The notes under the pieces were generated by a model, which did not search any database, was not told the origin of the DNA, and worked only from the letters and a program-made list of their open reading frames with translations. Positions 57,195 to 64,000 of a DNA stretch of 64,000 nucleotides are shown piece by piece. How positions within the stretch are numbered: position 1 is the stretch's first letter; each line of letters begins with the position of its first letter. A program made the translations under genes and the position numbers. The stretch comes from Semisulcospira habei (taxonomy: Eukaryota > Mollusca > Gastropoda > Semisulcospiridae): positions 122,108,875-122,172,874 of the forward strand of contig BTPG01000007.1 of assembly GCA_036245525.1 (NCBI GenBank). Reading direction: 5' to 3'.

Positions 57195-59501
57195 GGTAGT
57201 TTTTTTCATCATTTCGGTCATGATTCATAATATAGTTTGATAACTGTGTTATGTCATACTGTGACAAATCATGCAGACAAAAGTTTTTCAAGGGCAATAA
57301 TTCACACATCGCGAATCCATAAGGTTATTAGCATCAAGGTACGTAATGAATTACCTTGACCTTGAGGGGTCAAAGTCAAGGTCGTCAAGATATTTGTTGT
57401 TGGCTTTGGCATAAGTGTTTGCAGCTATACTAATGTCTCCCCTCAATCCACGTTCCACAATTTCACCCATTATGATCAGACAACAGGTCTATAGATATCT
57501 TACTGGATTTAAAAAATGCATCCCATGTCATGCCAGGACTAGTTATGTAGGAAGCAGGGTCAAGACTGTAGTGTAATTGACCCTTTTCTTGGTACCTTTC
57601 AAATACGTCTGCTAGTAAACAAACGTCATCTTTCAAGTATTGATCATGATAGTCTCCAGTCATTTTACATCCTAATTTGCCCCATGCATCAAGTGCATGT
57701 TGGTAATCAGAGTCAGAAATACCTTTACCATTTAGGGTAGAATAAAATTTCTCTTTTGGAGGTAGTCTCCTTTCTTCAAACACAACCCAGTGATCGATGT
57801 ACTCGTACAGATACACACCTTTCTTAATTAAGTCTGGCTAAAAATATTTACTTGTTATTGGAAATGATGTCAGTCCTTCTGCCAGACTAGCAAGCCCTAA
57901 AGACAAATGATACATTGAGTCATAAAATGCTAATTTGTTGTCCAGCCAAAAGTCAAGTACTTTTCAGTTGTCTGAGCAATACAACTAATGTTTTTGTAAG
58001 ACTCATCTACAGCACGCATGATAATTTGTGAATCATACCCCTTGAGATTGTGAAAAAAAGATTGGTAGTTTGTATGTCTTAGGATCTATTTTTAATAACA
58101 CATTACAATTGTTATGTGCAGCACCTCTGTAGCGTTCAGTTATGTGGGCATGGTCGCAAACTGTATCATCTCGGAGGGCTTGTTCACAAATCCAACACAT
58201 CTCTGCTGTATTAAAATTCAGTTTGTCTTCTTCTGTCATCACCAAAGGCATCTGACATGTTGTGAGATAATGTACTACCTAACTATACAGTTGCCTCATT
58301 TCTGTTAAAACAGACATGCTGCATTTTCGCCTCTGTAGATAACAGGCTCGGTATGCACACCATCTGACCTAACAAGAATGTATCCAAAGGAACACACCAC
58401 TTGGTCACTCAACTTTACAGTCTTTGGTAATGATTCTGGAACAGGACCGTCATATGGTACAACCAGTGATTCAAAATCAGCATACATTACAAACGGCAGC
58501 TTTTGCTGATTCCCATAGTTCTTAAAATACACCTACCAGGATCTGGATACCTAAGTACTGTCTGTATGTCATCAGCTGACCTACAGTGCTGGACATGTTT
58601 ATGTGCCACTTTTTTTGGAGGAGAACCTTTGTAAACATCTTTTACACACTTCCTGTTTGCCATTGTGTTTTGTTGTATGCCCATAAATTAGTCGTGACAT
58701 ACTCCTGATAATTGTGTAGTGAAAGTTATCATTACCGCCTATTAGTAACATGACAACATGTTTATCTTCTGGCTGTCCATAGGTTGGGGCAAGTGGTGAT
58801 ACTCTAATGGGTTGTAACTTGTCAAAAAACTCATTATCCCATACATACACATTCACATATATTTCAGGATTTTGTGCTTCAAACAAGTCTATGTCCTCTA
58901 CATTAACAAGAAAATCTATTTCACTGAAGTTCAGTTCGTTTACAAATTTGGTGTAGTTAGATACGCGATCAGGTCTTGTTTTTACAAAGTGTAGTTTAGC
59001 AAGCACACACCACATGAAAAAATAGTGGTCTTTGTTCTGTAGATTGAAGACAGCCTTTTTGTTTGCAACCTCAGTTGGTAGTGGCAACCATGATTTACCT
59101 AATATAGGACGCTAACTTGACTGTTTTAATTGTAGTTCATGAACATTACCTTCATGCCAACCAGACCCTTTCATTCTTGCTTTGTCAATTACTTCAAGAA
59201 AGTCAGGCAACAGTCTTTCTCTAAACACACTATCTAGTTCTCTTTTTGTGTTAACTGTGTGTTATCTTGTCAAGATATATGAAACAATCACTTCATCATC
59301 TACTCTAGTAAATTCTATTTTAGCAACAACCTGAGTCTTTACACTTCCTGTAAGAAGATTGTCTTGTAAGACAGAAAAAGAGTTTTCTATCGATTCATAG
59401 ACATTGTCACTATTAGATATAGGCAAGTCTGTTGTGTGAAACACGTTTCTTAAGCCTGACGAGCTTGATGGGTTTGAAGGGCCTTGGGCATTGTCCATCA
59501 T
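57195..59501 (-). pseudogene. Polinton copy 2 DNA polymerase B, N-terminal two thirds
   Basis: ATG 59501 (context CAAATAAAAATG, MMDNAQGPS). Matches copy 1 from the Ser-rich N-terminus through YADFES (near 58480), the HNH-like DHAHIT region (near 58140; the second His of copy 1 DHDH is Ala-His here), GDYHDQYLK and CELLPLKNF, ending near 57195 just after motif A. Motifs B and C are lost. Many frameshifts and stops, including near 59265, 59115, 58620, 58310, 57960 and 57840. Confidence 0.9.
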
Positions 59502-59536
59502 TTTTATTTGTCTGACAAAATAATAATAGAAAATAA

Positions 59537-59870
59537 TTAATGCAGTCTCTGTATGTGTATTACCATTTTATTAACTGTCACATTGGAAAAATACGAATTC
59601 GTTTGGTTTAGTTCTTTTAGTAAATCATTGCACACTGCATTAAACCAGCCACTATAATATTTATTAACAGTGAATGTTTGTATCTTAATATTAACAGTTA
59701 TTTTTTGTATTATTGATGGTCTAAATGGATTATCGACACCCAAAGTTATATTACCTGTCATGTACAGTGTTGCTGGTGTTATAAATAACTTTTCAAGTGT
59801 ACATTTTTTAAGCCCGTTTACACATTTAACATCTTTAAACTAGTATGTAATATCTATGATTTCACCAATA
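59537..59870 (-). pseudogene. Polinton copy 2 homologue of the 131-residue protein
   Basis: Colinear with 16257-16652, but more diverged than the flanking genes. The visible frame starts within the protein (MTGNITLGVDNPFRP); the N-terminal end near 59840 has FKDVKC preceded by a break. Faster divergence than ATPase and PolB suggests weaker constraint. Confidence 0.5.
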
Positions 59871-59892
59871 GGCCAATATTGCATGATTTGTC

Positions 59893-60176
59893 AGTCCATC
59901 CTTAAAGTTGTCTGTCCTTCAAATTGCTTGTAAAAATACTGCAGGTAGTCGTTCAGTTTTTTCTCAGGGTCGACTAAATAAATGTTGCTGTCAGTCCAAA
60001 TGAATAAACGGTTATGATAAGCTTTTCTGTGTTTGACAGTAGGACAAAATATTACAATGTTTTCAAAATGGTGGATGTATATTGTTTGTAAGAGATTAAA
60101 AACAAATTCAGTTTTACCACAGCCTGTGGCACCACAAAACAAGCCACAGTGTGGGTTGAGTGTCATCAAGTTCATT
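59893..60176 (-). pseudogene. Polinton copy 2 packaging ATPase, N-terminal half
   Basis: ATG 60176. Walker A GATGCGKTEF is intact. The protein ends near 59893, shortly after KLNDYLQYFYKQFEGQ, where the Walker B half is deleted. The codon that is TAG in copy 1 (15858) is Gln here. Confidence 0.88.
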
Positions 60177-60194
60177 TTAATACAGAATATAATT

Positions 60195-61473
60195 TTAATA
60201 CACATGAGCACTTAGTCTGCTTTCTGCAATATTGATTTGGGCATCATAAATTAGATACAAATATATATTTATTGCTCCGGCGGTTTCAGTCTTTTTTTGT
60301 ATTTGAATTGTAATTCCGTCACTGCTGTTTTCAACATGACGACCTGACCCGTGTAGGTAGTCATCATCTGTACTACGCAGGTCTAGCTAAAGAGCATACT
60401 TATTCGTAAGGTATTGACCGATTCTTACATCATACAGATGTAGATCTTTGCAAGTTATGTTTGCTGGTTTTTCTCTAAGTCTTCCACCTGCAAAATATTT
60501 TGTGATCTCTTCATAGTGCTGATAAGGTTGCATTCCTGAAGCATACACTTGATTTTGTCGGCCTTCGATTGTACAAGTCAAATGTGTTATTTTTAGATTG
60601 TAGAATTTTTCTGAATCTCTTTTGTATGGGCTCGCTGGCTCAACAAACAACATAAGAATGCTTTCAGTGATCTAGCAGGCATGTTTAGGTTTATGTTCCA
60701 CATTGGATCGCTTTTGTCTTTATGCATTAAACTATGTCTAATCACCTAGTCATAATAAATCGGCAGTCTTGACTGGTACTGATTTTGAATGAGTCTGGCT
60801 AGTTCAGTGTGTGTGACAATTTCATATTCCAAAGAAATGTTAGAAATCTTGTATGTTGCATTGGGATCAGATGATTTTATAACTTTGGAGTAGTCATTGA
60901 AAATTAGTTCAAAGCTCAGATATTCAGTGCTCCTTGGTAATAAGGCAAATGTGCTGTTAGGATTTCAAATTCAAGTGGAATGTAAAATCTGGTTCCATAT
61001 GTTTCTGCCATAATAACGTCCTTGGCTGCTGATGTTGATTTATCTGCTGTGTCGATTCGGAGTTTAGTAATGTTATCTGCGTGTATGCCTTGATAAATAT
61101 GGTCTTCTCTCTCTTCTCCAGTAAGCCACAACTCTTTGTAGCAGTAGAACACATCAGCGGCATCAAGACTAAACACTTCCTGTCCTTCAAGTTTAACTTT
61201 AAGAGTCTTTATAATTGCTCTGCCTAGGTTGTTAACTAGTGTTCTGTTTACATCTGATTCTGATGATAGTTCAATATTAAATGCAAGACATGCAGTACCA
61301 GGAACAATAACGTCACTGGGCCCTAGGTTTGAAAACTTGACTGTAAGTGTTTGGTTCTGGTCTATAGTACTAGGATTGTTTGTGATGACAATTGATTGTC
61401 TAATGCCCTTAACACCAAGAGGCTCACGTAGATTTCTTTATGGGTCTAACTTTGATCCATAAGATGATGTCAT
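60195..61473 (-). pseudogene. Polinton copy 2 major capsid protein
   Basis: ATG 61473 to TAA 60195-60197, about 425 codons, colinear with copy 1 and without the MITE. It preserves the uninterrupted VIRHSLMHKD-to-MWNINLN join that defines the MITE borders in copy 1. Breaks: TAA near 61443, frameshifts near 60925 and 60640, and TAG codons near 60387 and 60748. The divergent neighbour at 61515 is kept as in copy 1. Confidence 0.75.
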
Positions 61474-61514
61474 TTTATTATGCAAAAATCAAAAATATTA
61501 AATTAATAAAAGCA

Positions 61515-62323
61515 ATGGCAGCAGGAGGATTTAATCATGAAGATTTTGAAATGGGTGTCATGGATGCCTCTGATACCAGTATCACAGATATGACTGGAAT
61601 GGTAAATACTTATAGTTTGTATCACAAACTGTTAAAAGACAAAGTAAACTCATTTTATGACAGTGTTGGTGTGTGCCCAGATGTAATACATCCTAATCAG
61701 TTTGAATATGATAAAGGACACTTATTTGTAAAGACTGTTGACAGAGGGAAAATAAATCTAACTCATAAAAACAACACTGCTAAGTTTAGAGTTTTAAGTA
61801 TGATTAAAGGTGAAGTCGGTGGTGAGGCAGCACTACAGCATTATCTTGGTGTTTATAGTAATGCTAGTAAGAAGTTACCACCACAAATTGTTACTGCGCT
61901 TTACGACACGCAAACAAGGTTACCAACGGGACAAGAAATTGAAATGGCAGCAATAACAAGACTGCCAGAAATAGCAAACACTCTAATACAAGAAACCTCA
62001 TTTACTGAAGGACAAATAAATGACGCTGTGAAAACAATAGAAGACCCTCCTTTGTCAATGCGGGAGATTATGGGACTGGATAAATCACTGCAGTCAATCA
62101 GAGATGAGATGGTAAATAATGTAGCCAAACTGGGTGAGCTTGATAAATACATAGAAAGAGAAAAATAAAAACTGGCTACCGCAGACAATGGGAATCTTGA
62201 CACAGAAATGAAAGAAAGAATCCAACACAGATTAAATGATTTGCAGATAGAAAGATCAGGAAGGTTAGACGTGATTAGTATTGGAAGAAAAAAACTGAAA
62301 ACAGGTCAACAGGATTAGAGAAA
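61515..62323 (+). pseudogene. Polinton copy 2 coiled-coil membrane protein, truncated
   Basis: ATG 61515 (MAAGGFNHED). Open for 218 codons to a TAA at 62166-62168; the frame then continues through the coiled coil to 62323, where the LTR cuts it. At the site of the copy 1 TGA (13096) this copy has a sense codon. The hydrophobic C-terminal half is missing. Confidence 0.8.
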
Positions 62324-63286
62324 TGTAACACACGCAGACTTGCCCCCAGACGTACGCACAGACTCTCGCACAACAGATGAATACACCGCCACTGACTCAG
62401 ACGGGCGCATTCATGTGGTAAAACACAACTCACAGCTATCCTTTCTAACGGAACTTTTATACACAATAAATAGAGCAAACGCTTAAAAAGATTATCAACT
62501 ATTCGCACTACACCTTCCCCACTACGTCCAAACATCACATACACATACACAATATCACTGCCAGGCTAGGCATTAGCTTCTCACAGTCTCCAACCTGTTT
62601 GGTGTTCTCACCTGGTTACTGTCAAGTCCTTTCACGTCTAGGCGTGCAAGTCCTTTCTCGTACGCTCCTCGAGTCGCATCGTCTTTCAAGTCGTGGACGT
62701 CCTCATTTCTCATACTGTATCTTTGCTGTGACCCTCGTGTCTTGGCACCGGCCGCTCACTCCCTGAGTGAAGAATTGGAGATATGACCTCGCATTAGGTC
62801 CTGGTGACTGACGTCTCGGCGTCCGTCTCTCTCTCTCCACGAACAAGCACTCTAAACAACAACGACACAAATCGTAACACTTGCTAAACACACACACACA
62901 TTGGATAATATGAGAAACATTACGTAACCTGGCTGATACAACAGCTCACACGTTCATTCACACACACCCGTGCTTCATAACCCGAACTACTTTCGTAACA
63001 CCCCCATAACTCTCACTACCTTGAAACAGACTATAACCTAACACTCTAGCCATACACTACTCTATACACTGGAAAAGACTATGCTTAACTACCACGTACT
63101 ACCTTCATAGCGACTTAGACATACACACCTCACACCTTTAGTTATCCAACTCAGTAAATAACTGTATATGAAACACCGGTTACCTCACTGAATTCCAAAC
63201 CAACATAACTGAACCAAACTGGTCAACACTATACAACCAAATTACTCTTACCAACGCATACCATCTTTAACTAAGCAACTATCAAT
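62324..63286 (-). mobile_element. Ty3/gypsy-type LTR, inverted and 5'-truncated
   Basis: Reverse complement of roughly 1228-2193. It starts TGTAACACACGCAG exactly at the LTR terminus and ends at ATCAAT (63286), where similarity stops before the (CT)n tract. The intact end lies against Polinton sequence, so it inserted into copy 2; the other end was later replaced by LINE sequence. Confidence 0.88.
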
Positions 63287-63299
63287 CTTTTGGCTTGTC

Positions 63300-63983
63300 T
63301 CTTGGCTTGACTTCCCGAACGAAGATTTTATAGGAGTTGCCCACGACGTCTGCAGGCTTGTTCATGGCTGCGGAGGCCAATCCAAGACAGGCAGGTTCGA
63401 CCGCAGTGGCTGCAGGGGGAGGTATGGCCAGGGTTCAGAGTTGTGGCATCTCTGTTTCTTCTCCTGAGCCGCTTGTCCTTAAGGCTAGCTCTGCGAGAGT
63501 CCTCAAAGGAGACAGCTGCCTTGTAAATGGTGGAGCGCCAGGTGTCACGGTCCTCAGCAAGTGAAGACCACTGGTGGTGGTCGATTTGGCAGGCACTAAG
63601 TGACTTTTTGAGACAGTCTTTGTATCTCTTTTTTGGTGCCCCTCTGTCACTGTGTCCAGTAGCAAGCTCGCCGAACAGGGCGATCTTTGGTAGGCGATGA
63701 TCCTCCATCCTGGAGACATGCCCCGCCCAGCGGAGCTGTGTCCGCAGCAGCAAAGCCTCGATGCTCACAGTTTCAGCCTGTTCAAGCACCTCGACGTTGG
63801 TGACATAGTCACTCCAGTGAATGCCCAGGATGGTGCGCAGGCAGCGCTGGTGGAAGCGTTCGAAGAGTCGTAGTTGGCTGCGGTAGAGGGCCCAGGACTC
63901 GGAACCATACAGCAGGGTGGTGAGGACCACAGCTCTGTACACGCTGATCTTGGTGCCTTTTTTAGCTGTTGATTGTGCCACAC
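63300..63983 (-). pseudogene. LINE E C-terminal region (continues past right edge)
   Basis: An open frame from the right edge to a stop at 63328. LLYGSESWALYRSQLRLFER, RCLRTILGIHWSDYVTNVE, LRWAGHVSRMEDHRLPK, then a C-terminal finger CSHCGRTCLSWIGLRSH. This is the C-terminal domain and zinc finger of a LINE ORF2. No stop in about 217 codons, so this copy is fairly young. Confidence 0.88.
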
Positions 63984-64000
63984 CCGCTTGAAAAGTCGCC

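Larger units (their letters stand above)
54010..62323. mobile_element. Polinton copy 2 (incomplete, rearranged)
   Basis: Two blocks of the same family as copy 1. Block 54010-55850 holds integrase N-terminus, p103, p76, the GPS-repeat protein and p22 in the same strand and order as 20960-22780 of copy 1. Block 57195-62323 holds PolB, the p131 homologue, ATPase, capsid and coiled-coil protein in inverted order relative to copy 1. The blocks are therefore inverted relative to each other. No terminal inverted repeats are seen, and the left-hand genes of copy 1 (8.4-12.0 kb), the protease and p112 are missing. It is cut by LINE D at 54010 and by an LTR at 62324. Confidence 0.88.

Overview
The window is repeat-rich animal nuclear DNA. 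It holds a spliced host gene with GT/AG introns, several clades of LTR and non-LTR retrotransposons, Tc1-type and MITE-type DNA transposons, long di- and tetranucleotide microsatellites, and a virus-like Maverick/Polinton. This mixture, and the frequent TGACCTTGACCTT repeats, suggest a marine invertebrate, most likely a mollusc; that placement is inference.

The one recognisable host gene is a secreted or lysosomal arylsulfatase (ARSB/ARSI/ARSJ type) on the minus strand. Seven exons can be placed by reading frame, splice sites and phase: 40433-40168, 35878-35578, 31548-31432, 28018-27887, 7097-6850, 6523-6380 and 5730-5616. Together they encode about 441 residues without a stop; the last exon or exons lie left of position 5616, probably outside the window. 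Its introns are packed with mobile DNA.

Intron 4 (7098-27886) holds a three-layer nest. A non-LTR retrotransposon is split by an 18,021-bp Polinton (7856-25876) that has terminal inverted repeats and a perfect 6-bp target duplication, TTTGTC. A solo LTR (26478-27344) sits in the (GA)n tract of the same LINE's 3' region. The Polinton carries a retroviral-type integrase, protein-primed DNA polymerase B, packaging ATPase, major capsid protein, a penton-like protein candidate, probable remains of an adenain-like protease, and several unassigned membrane or coiled-coil proteins. Most genes are broken by stops, frameshifts or, in the capsid gene, a MITE. A few frames are still open.

A second, incomplete and rearranged Polinton of the same family lies at 54010-62323. 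It is bounded by a LINE on the left and an inverted Ty3/gypsy-type LTR on the right.

Remaining layout: 1-2193, the 3' end of a Ty3/gypsy element with its 1.7-kb LTR; 2194-5600, a thrice-repeated dispersed element, a decayed Tc1 transposase and microsatellites; 28.0-43.9 kb, intronic and upstream DNA with snapback palindromes, a 1.2-kb foldback element, arrays with a period near 155 bp, and a solo LTR at 42430-43308; 44.1-54.0 kb, a cluster of LINE fragments with a nested solo LTR, a nested LINE and an inverted-repeat retroelement with a 15-bp target duplication; 62.3-64 kb, the inverted LTR and another LINE 3' end. I saw no rRNA, tRNA or CRISPR array.
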